A program made the translations under genes and the position numbers. Under the pieces are notes generated by a model, which worked only from the letters and a program-made list of their open reading frames with translations, had not been told where the DNA came from and made no database searches. A stretch of 64,000 nucleotides of DNA from [Bacteroides] pectinophilus (GTDB lineage Bacteria > Bacillota > Clostridia > Lachnospirales > Lachnospiraceae): positions 1,193,001 through 1,257,000 of the forward strand of contig CP102260.1 in the NCBI GenBank assembly GCA_025146925.1, in the 5' to 3' direction. How positions within the stretch are numbered: position 1 is the first letter of the stretch; every line of letters starts with the position of its first letter. This document shows positions 17,446 to 24,794 of this stretch, one piece after another.

Positions 17446-18685
17446 TAAAAAGGTAATGTCAATAATAGAAATATTACTGGCGGGAACTGTGTTTCTTGTT
17501 ATGGCTGTCGTGATTGGATATGAACCTCTCGGATATGGCTTACGGGATTACTGGAGATGCCTTATGGTATACGCAGTGGCTGCATGGACATGGTTCCTGC
17601 GTCATGCGGGATTGACAAACCGGAGATTTTACGCCGGTCACATGGCGGCGGTCATTGCGGCTGCACTTTTTGGACGTAATGATAACGAATCATTTATGTA
17701 TTGCATCATAGTACTTATAATTACATTATACTCGTCATATGTTATGTATAAGAACCAGAGACCTGATAAAGAACGCATATCGTATGTGGCACTCATTGTA
17801 ATGGTTGCAGCATATATATCAGGGACGGCATATGGCTGCAGTACAGTACGGGAGACAGCGGTGCTGGCAGCGGCAGCATTTGCAATATTGTCAGTAGTTT
17901 ATCAGAATATGTTCAGAATTAACGGCGTTTCAGAGCTGAACAAAAGCACAACGAACTTTCCGGCAGGACAGCTTGGCAGAGTTAACGGCTGGGTGCTGGC
18001 TGTTACTGTAATATGCATGGCAGCGGCAATGCTGGCTGTACTTGCATTGCCCGGAGGACATCTCGGATTTGCCGGTGACGCATGCAAAGTACTTGGCAGA
18101 GGGATAGCAACAGCTATTATATGGATAATTGAGCTGCTCGGTAAATGGCAGAAAACGTCATCATCAGGTCAGACAATACCACGGGAAGATGCACAGGATG
18201 AAATTCTTGGCTATATGACATCAGATAACGGTGACGGTAATATAGAGAATCTTATCAATGCTGTTATTGCAGTGACGGCAATAATAATAATTGCGGCTGT
18301 AGTAATTGCCGTAATTAAGACACTTAATGCTTTTATGCAGAAAAAAGGCTGTATTAATGAAGGCAGTGATGTTATAGAGTTTATTAAGAGTACTGACAAA
18401 AAAGAAAAGATAAAGCATAACACGTATGCTATGGAAGAAAAAGAAACCGGCTCATCAGATGAAAGATACAGGAAGCTTTACCGTAAAGCAGTAAAAAAAG
18501 GCATGAAGCGTTCGGGAACAAAGACAATGCCGCAGGCGATGATTCCGGGAGACATCACAATACAGAATATTACATCTGATGAAAAGATTGCAGGAGAGAT
18601 CACAAGAGCGTACGAGATTGCGAGATATTCACACAGATCTGTATCTGACGGGGATATAAAACAGCTTAAAAATATTAGCAGATAG
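17438..18685 (+). CDS. Membrane protein of the MoxR-DUF58 cluster (DUF4129-like tail)
   Basis: A 415-aa protein that I can only place by context. Residues 1-150 hold about five or six hydrophobic segments. Another lies near 185-210, and a further one near 270-292 (VIAVTAIIIIAAVVIAVI). A charged cytoplasmic tail of about 110 residues ends in ITRAYEIARYS, which resembles the end of DUF4129 domains. It occupies the slot where related clusters carry a transglutaminase-DUF4129 protein, but no transglutaminase triad is visible. The start overlaps the DUF58 gene. It is the last gene before the leuA leader. Confidence 0.7.
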   Translation: MSNKKVMSIIEILLAGTVFLVMAVVIGYEPLGYGLRDYWRCLMVYAVAAWTWFLRHAGLTNRRFYAGHMAAVIAAALFGRNDNESFMYCIIVLIITLYSSYVMYKNQRPDKERISYVALIVMVAAYISGTAYGCSTVRETAVLAAAAFAILSVVYQNMFRINGVSELNKSTTNFPAGQLGRVNGWVLAVTVICMAAAMLAVLALPGGHLGFAGDACKVLGRGIATAIIWIIELLGKWQKTSSSGQTIPREDAQDEILGYMTSDNGDGNIENLINAVIAVTAIIIIAAVVIAVIKTLNAFMQKKGCINEGSDVIEFIKSTDKKEKIKHNTYAMEEKETGSSDERYRKLYRKAVKKGMKRSGTKTMPQAMIPGDITIQNITSDEKIAGEITRAYEIARYSHRSVSDGDIKQLKNISR

Positions 18686-18730
18686 CCGGCAGATAATAAA
18701 TATTTTATATTAACTATTTTAAAATTCTGC

Positions 18731-18759
18731 TGGACTTTTATCGGATAGTTGTGTATAAT
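18731..18759 (+). promoter_or_regulatory. Promoter of the leuA T-box leader
   Basis: TGGACT (18731-18736), a 17-base spacer and a perfect TATAAT (18754-18759). A transcript from here would include the whole T-box. Confidence 0.65.
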
Positions 18760-18789
18760 TAGCGATGTAAGTTTTATAATAAGTAAATG

Positions 18790-19105
18790 CCATGAAGAGG
18801 AATAGTATTTGCGGACCTGTTGCAGAGAGCTGCCGGTTGGTGCGAGACAGCAGATGGAAAGCAATGAACTCACCTTGGAGCAGCTACCCCAAAGCTATAT
18901 GGAATCAGGATTATCAGAATTATGATGTATATGGCAAGTAGACGTAGCCGGGAGCCGGCCGTTACATCGGACAGGATATAATGTATATATATACACGTAT
19001 CCGGTGAGAGCACAGGAAACTGTGAATTAGAGTGGTATCGCGTGAGATTATATGTCTTTCGTCTCTTACATGCACAACAGCATGTGGAGGCGGAAGATTT
19101 TTTTT
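18790..19105 (+). ncRNA. Leucine-specific T-box riboswitch
   Basis: It occupies most of the 514-base gap 18686-19199. The AGAGAG motif at the base of Stem I is at 18824-18829. The specifier loop GAACTCACC contains CTC (18869-18871), a leucine codon. The T-box bulge sequence AGAGTGGTATCGCG is at 19029-19042, where TGGT (19033-19036) can pair with an ACCA tRNA end, as in tRNA-Leu. The terminator is at 19060-19105. Uncharged tRNA-Leu would favour antitermination and leuA expression, in keeping with the enzyme encoded downstream. Confidence 0.93.
19060..19105 (+). terminator. T-box terminator before leuA
   Basis: CGTCTC...CATGC (19060-19073) pairs with GCATGTGGAGGCG (19080-19092) across a 6-base loop, followed by GAAGA and eight T's. 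It competes with the antiterminator formed by the T-box sequence. Confidence 0.85.
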
Positions 19106-19168
19106 GTGACAACTCTGTGCCATTTACTTATTAAATATGAGTTAACGATAAATATTAAAAATGTGAGA

Positions 19169-19193
19169 GTGCGCAGACCGCACAGGAATGGAG
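19169..19193 (+). promoter_or_regulatory. Hairpin plus AGGAATGGAG leader of leuA
   Basis: GTGCG (19169-19173), loop CAGAC and CGCAC (19179-19183) form a 5-bp stem, followed at once by AGGAATGGAG. The preceding TGAGAG matches the TGAGA before the purN and 22926 hairpins. Confidence 0.65.
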
Positions 19194-19199
19194 GAGACA

Positions 19200-20858
19200 A
19201 TGTTTGATTACAGACAGTACAAGAAGACTTATTTTATGCCACCCGTGGATTGCTATGACTGGGTTAAGAAGGACTGCATCGATAAGGCCCCTATATGGTG
19301 TTCTGTAGATTTAAGAGACGGCAATCAGGCACTTATCGAGCCGATGAGCCTTGAGGAGAAGCTGGAGTTCTTCGAGATGCTTGTCAAGATTGGCTTTAAG
19401 GAGATAGAGGTAGGCTTCCCTGCTGCTTCAGATACAGAGTACCAGTTCTTGAGAGCACTTATTGAACGCAATATGATTCCTGATGATGTTACAATCCAGG
19501 TACTTACACAGGCAAGAGAGCATATCATCCGCAAGACATTTGAAGCATGCAAGGGTGCTCCTAATACGATAGTACATGTATATAACTCTACATCTGTTGC
19601 ACAAAGAGAGCAGGTATTCAGAAAGTCTAAGGAAGAGATTAAGCAGATTGCAGTAGATGGAGCGAAGCTTCTTAAGGAACTTGCAGACAAGACAGAGGGC
19701 AACTTCTCATTCAAGTACAGTCCTGAGAGCTTCTCACAGACAGAGGTTGATTATGCACTTGATGTATGTAATGCGGTTATTGATGTATGGCAGCCTACAC
19801 CGGAGCATAAGGCTTATATTAATCTCCCTACAACAGTTGAATGTGCAATGCCTCACGTATTTGCAAGCCAGGTAGAGTATATGTCCAAGAATATGCATAA
19901 CCGTGATTCAATCATTCTTTCAATTCATCCGCATAATGACAGAGGCTGCGGCATCAGCGATGCAGAGCTTGGTGTGCTTGCAGGTGCGGACAGCGTTGAA
20001 GGTACTCTGTTCGGCAATGGTGAGAGAACAGGTAATGTAGACATTATGGTACTGGCAATGAATATGTATTCACAGGGCTTTGATCCTAAACTGGACCTGT
20101 CAGATATGCCGGGTATTGCAGCAACATATGAGAGACTTACACAGATGAATATACATATGCGTCATCCTTATTGCGGTAAGCTTGTATTTGCTGCATTCTC
20201 AGGTTCTCATCAGGATGCAATTGCCAAGGGAATGGAGTGGAGAAAAGAAAAAGACATGGATCACTGGAATGTGCCATATCTGCCAATTAATCCTGAAGAT
20301 GTAGGACGTACATATGACAGCGATGTAATAAGAATAAACAGCCAGTCAGGTAAGGGTGGAGTTGCATATGTGCTTGATCAGAGCTTCGGAATTAAGGTGC
20401 CTAAGAAGATGAGAGAGGATCTTGGATACGCAGTCAAGGCTGTATCTGATGTTGAACATAAGGAACTTTCACCTGAAGAGATTCATGATATATTTGAGAA
20501 GAGATATAAGAAGTTTGTACCTGATTTTGATATTGTCGAGGTACATTTCAGACAGGTTGACGGTATCCAGACAACTGTAACTGTAGAGCAGGATGGAGTA
20601 AGGAGTGTTATCGAAGCAGGCGGTAACGGCCGTCTTGATGCGGTTAGCAATGCACTTGCAAAGCATTTTGACAGATCATGCAGAATTATCTGCTATGAGG
20701 AGCATGCACTTCAGGATGGTTCTGATTCAAGTGCTATCGCTTATGTGGGAATTGAAGGCGGCGATGGCAGGAACTACTTTGGTATAGGTATAGATCCCGA
20801 TATTATCAGAGCCTCAATTGACGCACTTGTATCAGCCATGAACAGGAGCATGCAGTAA
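19200..20858 (+). CDS. leuA: 2-isopropylmalate synthase (LeuA type 2)
   Basis: Condenses acetyl-CoA with 2-oxoisovalerate, the first step of leucine synthesis. The start MFDYRQYKKTYFMPP and the motif SVDLRDGNQAL (about residues 37-47, metal-binding Asp) mark the long type 2 LeuA. SIHPHNDRGCG carries the catalytic metal His pair. The C-terminal ~130 residues are the LeuA dimer/allosteric domain (leucine feedback). Length is 552 aa. ATG 19200 is preferred since GGAGGAG ends 4-5 bases before it; the in-frame ATG 19188 lies inside that ribosome site. leuB, leuC and leuD are not nearby. Controlled by the leucine T-box upstream. Confidence 0.96.
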   Translation: MFDYRQYKKTYFMPPVDCYDWVKKDCIDKAPIWCSVDLRDGNQALIEPMSLEEKLEFFEMLVKIGFKEIEVGFPAASDTEYQFLRALIERNMIPDDVTIQVLTQAREHIIRKTFEACKGAPNTIVHVYNSTSVAQREQVFRKSKEEIKQIAVDGAKLLKELADKTEGNFSFKYSPESFSQTEVDYALDVCNAVIDVWQPTPEHKAYINLPTTVECAMPHVFASQVEYMSKNMHNRDSIILSIHPHNDRGCGISDAELGVLAGADSVEGTLFGNGERTGNVDIMVLAMNMYSQGFDPKLDLSDMPGIAATYERLTQMNIHMRHPYCGKLVFAAFSGSHQDAIAKGMEWRKEKDMDHWNVPYLPINPEDVGRTYDSDVIRINSQSGKGGVAYVLDQSFGIKVPKKMREDLGYAVKAVSDVEHKELSPEEIHDIFEKRYKKFVPDFDIVEVHFRQVDGIQTTVTVEQDGVRSVIEAGGNGRLDAVSNALAKHFDRSCRIICYEEHALQDGSDSSAIAYVGIEGGDGRNYFGIGIDPDIIRASIDALVSAMNRSMQ

Positions 20859-21437
20859 ATGAAGCCGGACAGAATTGTGCTTGCAAGCGGTTCGCCAAGA
20901 AGAAAGCAGCTGCTTGAGCAGGTTGGCATGAAGTTTGATATTATTGTAAGTGATGTTGAGGAAATAGTGACAAAGACGCTTCCGAAAGATGTGGTTTGTG
21001 AACTGTCTGCGCAGAAGGCGCAGGCAGTATATGACCGGCTGGAAGATACAAAGAATGTACTTGTTATAGGTGCGGATACTGTTGTAAGTGCAGAGAACAG
21101 GATACTTGGTAAGCCTCATGACAGGGATGATGCATTCAGGATGCTTAAGCTGATTCAGGGAGAAAGCCACAGTGTATTCACGGGAGTGACACTGATTCAT
21201 AATGATACGGCAGAGACATTTGCTGTAGAGACAAAGGTTCATGTAATGCCGATGACTGATGAGCAGATATATGCATATATAGATACTAAGGAGCCTATGG
21301 ACAAAGCGGGTGCATATGGAATACAGGGGCGCTTTGCCGCATATGTAAGCGGAATAGACGGAGATTATAATAATGTTGTGGGGCTGCCTGTAGCAGCAAT
21401 ATGTGACAAACTCAGGAGTGACGGATATGAGATATAA
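20859..21437 (+). CDS. maf: Maf-family nucleotide pyrophosphatase
   Basis: A 192-aa house-cleaning NTP pyrophosphatase that hydrolyses modified or canonical nucleotides (dTTP/UTP type in many homologues). The N-terminal LASGSPRRKQLLEQVG (residues 8-23) is the Maf signature. The catalytic acid region IGADTVVSAENRILGKP follows near residue 69, and DKAGAYGIQGRFA near 147. It starts directly after the leuA stop, with AGGAG inside the end of leuA as ribosome site. The next gene overlaps its end by 11 bases. This tight spacing places it in the leuA transcript, although the functions are unrelated. Confidence 0.95.
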   Translation: MKPDRIVLASGSPRRKQLLEQVGMKFDIIVSDVEEIVTKTLPKDVVCELSAQKAQAVYDRLEDTKNVLVIGADTVVSAENRILGKPHDRDDAFRMLKLIQGESHSVFTGVTLIHNDTAETFAVETKVHVMPMTDEQIYAYIDTKEPMDKAGAYGIQGRFAAYVSGIDGDYNNVVGLPVAAICDKLRSDGYEI

Positions 21438-22083
21438 AGCATGCATCTTTGACCTTGATGGTACAACAACCGATTCTGTCGGAGCAATTGCGCATACAGC
21501 GAATCTTGTGCTTGAAAAATACGGACTGCCTGCACAGCCGGAAGAAGCATATAAGCATTTTGCAGGAGACGGTCAGTTTGAACTCATTAAAAGAGCATTG
21601 AGAGCTGCGGGAGATACTAAGCTTGAATATTATGATGCTGTTATGGCAGATTACATTGAAGAGTTCAGGACAGGCTGTACCTACAATGTTGTTCCTTATG
21701 ACGGGATACTGCCAATGCTTGAAGAACTTAAGCATATGGGGATAAAGACTGCAACACTCAGTAACAAGAGGCATGATAATGTTATACACGTAGTTGAAAC
21801 GGTATTCGGAGACGGACTTTTTGATGTTGTGATGGGGCAGTCCGATGACATCCCCAAAAAACCGGCACCAGACGGAGTATATAAAATTCTTGACAAGCTG
21901 GGTGTTGATGTATCACAATGTCTGTATATCGGAGATACTAATACGGATATATTCACGGGAAAGAATGCCGGAGTTGATACTGTCGGAGTAACATGGGGCT
22001 TCAGAGGAAGAGAAGAACTTGAAGAAGCCGGAGCTGTATATATCGTAGATTCTCCTGAACAGATATTGGAGATATGCAGATGA
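21427..22083 (+). CDS. HAD-superfamily phosphatase (phosphoglycolate phosphatase-like)
   Basis: A 218-aa HAD hydrolase of the Gph/PGP subfamily. Motif I is FDLDGTTTDS (residues 7-16; the nucleophile is the first Asp), motif II is TLSNKRHDN, and motifs III/IV are KKPAPDG and YIGDTNTD. The helical cap lies between motifs I and II. The substrate is unknown; a small phosphate ester is likely. ATG 21427 overlaps the end of maf by 11 bases, and the TGA stop overlaps the next ATG (ATGA at 22080-22083). Maf and two HAD enzymes are therefore translated from one coupled message. Confidence 0.9.
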   Translation: MRYKACIFDLDGTTTDSVGAIAHTANLVLEKYGLPAQPEEAYKHFAGDGQFELIKRALRAAGDTKLEYYDAVMADYIEEFRTGCTYNVVPYDGILPMLEELKHMGIKTATLSNKRHDNVIHVVETVFGDGLFDVVMGQSDDIPKKPAPDGVYKILDKLGVDVSQCLYIGDTNTDIFTGKNAGVDTVGVTWGFRGREELEEAGAVYIVDSPEQILEICR

Positions 22084-22853
22084 TTAAGTTTATTGCCAGT
22101 GATTTGGACGGAACTATATTACAGAATAAGGCACAGCATGTTGATGATACAACAATGCAGGTTATCAGGCAGCTGGTAGACAAAGACATGCTGTTTGCAC
22201 CGGCAAGCGGAAGACAGCGTGAGAGTCTTAAGAAGCTTTTTGCACCTGTTGCTGATAAGCTTGTATATATATCGGAGAATGGGGCGCTTGTAAGTTACAA
22301 AGATACAATTATCAATAAGATGCCTATTGAACGCAGCCTTGCGATGGATATGATTGCGGATATTGATTCAATAGAGAATTGTGAAGTGCTTGCGTCAGGC
22401 GAGCATTATGCATATATACGCCCCAAGTCTGAGCTGTTTCTCAACAGGATGACTAAGGTTGTCAATTATGAGACGCGTATAGTAAAGAGCTTTGATGAGA
22501 TAGATGAAGATATCATAAAGGTATCTGTGTGTGATATCAGCGGTATAGACAACTCACAGAAGCATTTTCATGATATGTGGGGAGATAAGGCGAGTGTTGC
22601 GGTATCGGGAGATCTGTTCCTTGACCTTACGGCCAAGGGTGTTAACAAGGGTGTAGGAATAAAAAAGATTCAGGAATATTTTGGATTGTCAGCGGATGAG
22701 TGTATGGCATTCGGAGATAATTACAATGATATTGAGATGCTTGAGAGTGTGACACATTCATATGCAATGGAGAATGCAGTTGATGAGATAAAAAGACATG
22801 CTGCCAACGTCACGCAATCGGTTGAGAGCGTTATAAGAAAATTATGCAATTAG
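22080..22853 (+). CDS. Cof-type HAD-IIB hydrolase
   Basis: A 257-aa phosphatase of the Cof/sugar-phosphatase group. Motif I is ASDLDGTIL (residues 6-14), an HAD-IIB cap lies in the middle, and the C-terminal motif AFGDNYNDIEMLE is characteristic. Such enzymes dephosphorylate sugar phosphates or cofactors such as FMN and PLP; the substrate is not readable here. ATG 22080 is chosen because TTGGAGA ends 7 bases upstream and it overlaps the previous stop as ATGA; ATG 22074 is only one base from that site. It is followed by the two-hairpin leader of the small acidic gene. Confidence 0.9.
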   Translation: MIKFIASDLDGTILQNKAQHVDDTTMQVIRQLVDKDMLFAPASGRQRESLKKLFAPVADKLVYISENGALVSYKDTIINKMPIERSLAMDMIADIDSIENCEVLASGEHYAYIRPKSELFLNRMTKVVNYETRIVKSFDEIDEDIIKVSVCDISGIDNSQKHFHDMWGDKASVAVSGDLFLDLTAKGVNKGVGIKKIQEYFGLSADECMAFGDNYNDIEMLESVTHSYAMENAVDEIKRHAANVTQSVESVIRKLCN

Positions 22854-22864
22854 AATGAAAAACG

Positions 22865-22918
22865 GCACTTTGTGCTTGTATACAAACCTGAGATGCCATG
22901 AAAAAGGCAGGAATGAGG
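22865..22918 (+). promoter_or_regulatory. Two-hairpin leader before the 88-residue gene
   Basis: Hairpin 1 is TTTGT (22869-22873) with ACAAA (22882-22886); GCAC (22865-22868) with GTGC (22872-22875) is a mutually exclusive alternative. CCTGAGA follows, then hairpin 2, TGCC (22894-22897) with GGCA (22906-22909), then GGAATGAGG. It aligns with the trkA and purN leaders. Confidence 0.65.
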
Positions 22919-22925
22919 ATTTATT

Positions 22926-23192
22926 ATGGATGAGAGAGATTTAAGAATATGTGCAGAATATTTTCTTGAGCATCAGAATCAGCTTTTTGATGAACCTGTT
23001 GCTGAGAATATGGAGGAAGCCTGTGAATTTCTTGATGAATGTATGGCACAGGTGTTTAATGATATTCATGAGGTAAAGGATTATTTTGAAGATGCCGGAA
23101 TGGATGTAGATGGAATGGATGATGATGAGATACGCGGGCAGATGGAAGTATTTTCGCTTCCTGACGGAAGATATCTTATAGTGGAAGGCTGA
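22926..23192 (+). CDS. Small acidic protein of unknown function
   Basis: An 88-aa cytoplasmic protein that I do not recognise. It is strongly acidic and predicted mostly helical, with CAEYFLEHQNQLF near the start, a Cys/Met-containing middle (EACEFLDECMAQVFND), and a short beta-like end (FSLPDGRYLIVEG). It has no signal peptide, membrane segment or metal motif. ATG 22926 has GAGGA 8 bases upstream, preceded by a two-hairpin leader. It lies between a Cof-type phosphatase and rlmH. The good ribosome site, codon use like its neighbours and the flanking housekeeping genes make it a real gene. Confidence 0.8.
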   Translation: MDERDLRICAEYFLEHQNQLFDEPVAENMEEACEFLDECMAQVFNDIHEVKDYFEDAGMDVDGMDDDEIRGQMEVFSLPDGRYLIVEG

Positions 23193-23222
23193 TTAATAAG
23201 GACAGGCAATCAGGAAGCAGAT

Positions 23223-23705
23223 ATGCAGAAAATCAGAGTTATATGTGTGGGTCGTATCAAAGAAAAGTTCTACACACAGGCAGTAGAGGAATATTCAAAG
23301 AGACTGTCACGGTATTGCAGGCTGGAGATTACGGAGCTGGCAGATGAGAAGACGCCTGATAACGCAAGTGATGCGATGAATGACAGAGTTAAGGAAAAAG
23401 AGGGAGACCGCATTCTGGCGGCAATCCCTGAAGGAGCTTATGTAATAGCACTCGCAATTGAAGGCAGGATGTGCGATTCTGTTGAACTTTCAAAAAAGCT
23501 CGAAAGTCTTGGTGTAGAAGGACACGGAAGTATTGTGTTTATAATCGGAGGCTCACTCGGACTTGACAGAAGAGTGCTCGACAGGGCTGATTATAAGCTG
23601 AGCTTTTCACGGATGACATTTCCGCACCAGCTTATGAGAGTAATTCTTCTTGAACAGGTATACAGGGCGTACAGAATAAGCAACAATGAGCCTTATCACA
23701 AATAA
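23223..23705 (+). CDS. rlmH: 23S rRNA (pseudouridine(1915)-N(3))-methyltransferase
   Basis: A SPOUT-class methyltransferase (160 aa) that methylates pseudouridine 1915 in helix 69 of 23S rRNA. It has RVICVGRIKEKFY at the N-terminus, the knotted SAM-binding part FIIGGSLGLDRRVL (about residues 103-116) and the conserved end SRMTFPHQLMRVILLEQVYRAYRI ending PYHK (quoted here in parts of one tail). Length and all key segments match RlmH. AGGAAGCAG precedes ATG 23223. An intrinsic terminator follows 16 bases after the stop. Confidence 0.97.
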   Translation: MQKIRVICVGRIKEKFYTQAVEEYSKRLSRYCRLEITELADEKTPDNASDAMNDRVKEKEGDRILAAIPEGAYVIALAIEGRMCDSVELSKKLESLGVEGHGSIVFIIGGSLGLDRRVLDRADYKLSFSRMTFPHQLMRVILLEQVYRAYRISNNEPYHK

Positions 23706-23721
23706 AAACAACATAATGCAC

Positions 23722-23762
23722 AAAAAATACCAACAAATAGTATATATTTGTTGGTATTTTTG
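23722..23762 (+). terminator. Intrinsic terminator after rlmH
   Basis: ATACCAACAAATA (23727-23739) pairs perfectly with TATTTGTTGGTAT (23745-23757), extended by A/T pairs and followed by T's. Confidence 0.88.
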
Positions 23763-23784
23763 TATTTTGTGCTATTTTTAAACG

Positions 23785-23841
23785 GATACCGTGTACCGCA
23801 GATTAGGAAAGCTCAGAATCCGGTGCATGGTATCTGTTTTT
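23785..23841 (+). terminator. Second terminator-like hairpin or small structured RNA
   Basis: GATACCGTGTACC (23785-23797) pairs over all 13 positions with GGTGCATGGTATC (23822-23834) if two G-U pairs are allowed, followed by TGTTTTT. The G-U pairs work only in plus-strand RNA. The rest of the 217-base gap 23706-23922 shows no gene. Confidence 0.4.
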
Positions 23842-23922
23842 ATGCGCTGGTTATGTGATTTATATCCTATATTGTTATTACCGAAGCATTTTCATAAGGA
23901 ATGCCTTTTAATAAAAATTATA

Positions 23923-24603
23923 TTATTTTTTGAAATAGTCAGGAAAGTTCTCTTTGAGAGTGTTGAAGTTCTCAATGTAACGAGTCATGTGAAGCTTTGC
24001 AATCCGTGCTGCCTTCTCTTTGTCATGCTGTTCAATGGCAGTCACAAGCTCCTGATGATCATGGATTATATTGTCGGTCTTGTGGCATTTGACGCTCAAG
24101 ATGGATGTACGGTCAAAGTGCGGTGAAGCACTTTCGATAAGTTCAAGCCAGAAAGACTTGCCACACATCTTATAAATCATTGCGTGGAATTCTTTGTCGA
24201 GCAGGAGAGTTTTCTCATCATTGCCGCGGGATATGTACATCTGCCACATTGCAATATTCTCCCACAGTTTATCTATCTGTGTCGGAGTCAATACATCACA
24301 TGCAATTACAGCAAGCTCGGCTTCAAGAATTGAGCGTAACTGGCGTACTTCCTCAACAAGTTCTGCATCAATGTATGAGACAAATGCGCCGATTTTGGGA
24401 CGTATATCTATAAGCTGTCTTGACGCAAGGTCAAGCTCTGCTTCTCGCACAGGACTGCGGCTTACTCCGAATAATGTGCAGAGCTCTGGGATGTCAATCT
24501 GCTCTCCCGGAGTGAGATTCGCATTAATGATGTTATATGTAAGCTGCCTTAAGACATAGTCTTTGGCGGATTCTTCGGATAATCTGTCAGATACAGTAAT
24601 CAT
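23923..24603 (-). CDS. GntR-family (FadR/FCD subfamily) transcriptional regulator
   Basis: A 226-aa regulator. The N-terminal winged helix (about residues 10-75) contains CTLFGVSRSPVREAELDL, the recognition helix of GntR proteins. The C-terminal FCD domain (about 80-215) is all-helical with the metal-ligand pattern D...H...H (KEFHAMIY, then HDHQELVTAI). FCD regulators usually sense small organic acids; the ligand is unknown. ATG 24603 is preferred because GGAGGG lies 4 bases upstream; an earlier in-frame start at 24615 has no ribosome site. It is divergent from trkA, with a GTATG-N6-CATAC repeat between. Confidence 0.9.
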   Translation of the reverse strand: MITVSDRLSEESAKDYVLRQLTYNIINANLTPGEQIDIPELCTLFGVSRSPVREAELDLASRQLIDIRPKIGAFVSYIDAELVEEVRQLRSILEAELAVIACDVLTPTQIDKLWENIAMWQMYISRGNDEKTLLLDKEFHAMIYKMCGKSFWLELIESASPHFDRTSILSVKCHKTDNIIHDHQELVTAIEQHDKEKAARIAKLHMTRYIENFNTLKENFPDYFKK

Positions 24604-24633
24604 TATACCCTCCATAGCGTAATAGTATGAAAT

Positions 24634-24649
24634 GTATGCGTAAACATAC
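24634..24649. promoter_or_regulatory. Inverted repeat in the gntR promoter region
   Basis: GTATG (24634-24638), six bases and CATAC (24645-24649). It lies in the spacer region of a possible minus-strand promoter, so it is a candidate autoregulatory operator. Nearby ATGTATG repeats occur at 24632 and 24652. Confidence 0.4.
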
Positions 24650-24662
24650 GGATGTATGAAAC

Positions 24663-24691
24663 TTGCTACTATTAAAATAACATGTTATAAT
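24663..24691 (+). promoter_or_regulatory. Promoter for trkA
   Basis: TTGCTA (24663-24668), a 17-base spacer and TATAAT (24686-24691). It gives a 5' UTR of about 97 bases that holds the two-hairpin leader. Confidence 0.65.
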
Positions 24692-24738
24692 TCATTTTTA
24701 AAGAAAAATGTGATAAAATATTTATTTAGAGTTCGGTT

Positions 24739-24787
24739 TTTGCCTGTGCGCAAATCCGGAATGCCATAAGAGACGGCAGGAATGGAG
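24739..24787 (+). promoter_or_regulatory. Two-hairpin leader before trkA
   Basis: Hairpin 1 is TTTGC (24739-24743) with GCAAA (24750-24754). Hairpin 2 is TGCC (24762-24765) with GGCA (24775-24778), followed directly by GGAATGGAG. The layout and much of the sequence match the 22926 and 44641 leaders. Confidence 0.68.
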
Positions 24788-24794
24788 AAGCAAG

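Noticed and set aside
20832-21446. 204-residue minus-strand frame opposite maf
   Set aside because: Cys/Tyr/Ile-rich antisense translation with no ribosome site; maf is clear.
23791-24126. 111-residue plus-strand frame between rlmH and the GntR gene
   Set aside because: It overlaps the GntR coding region and a hairpin, has poor codon use and no ribosome site; GntR on the other strand explains the sequence.
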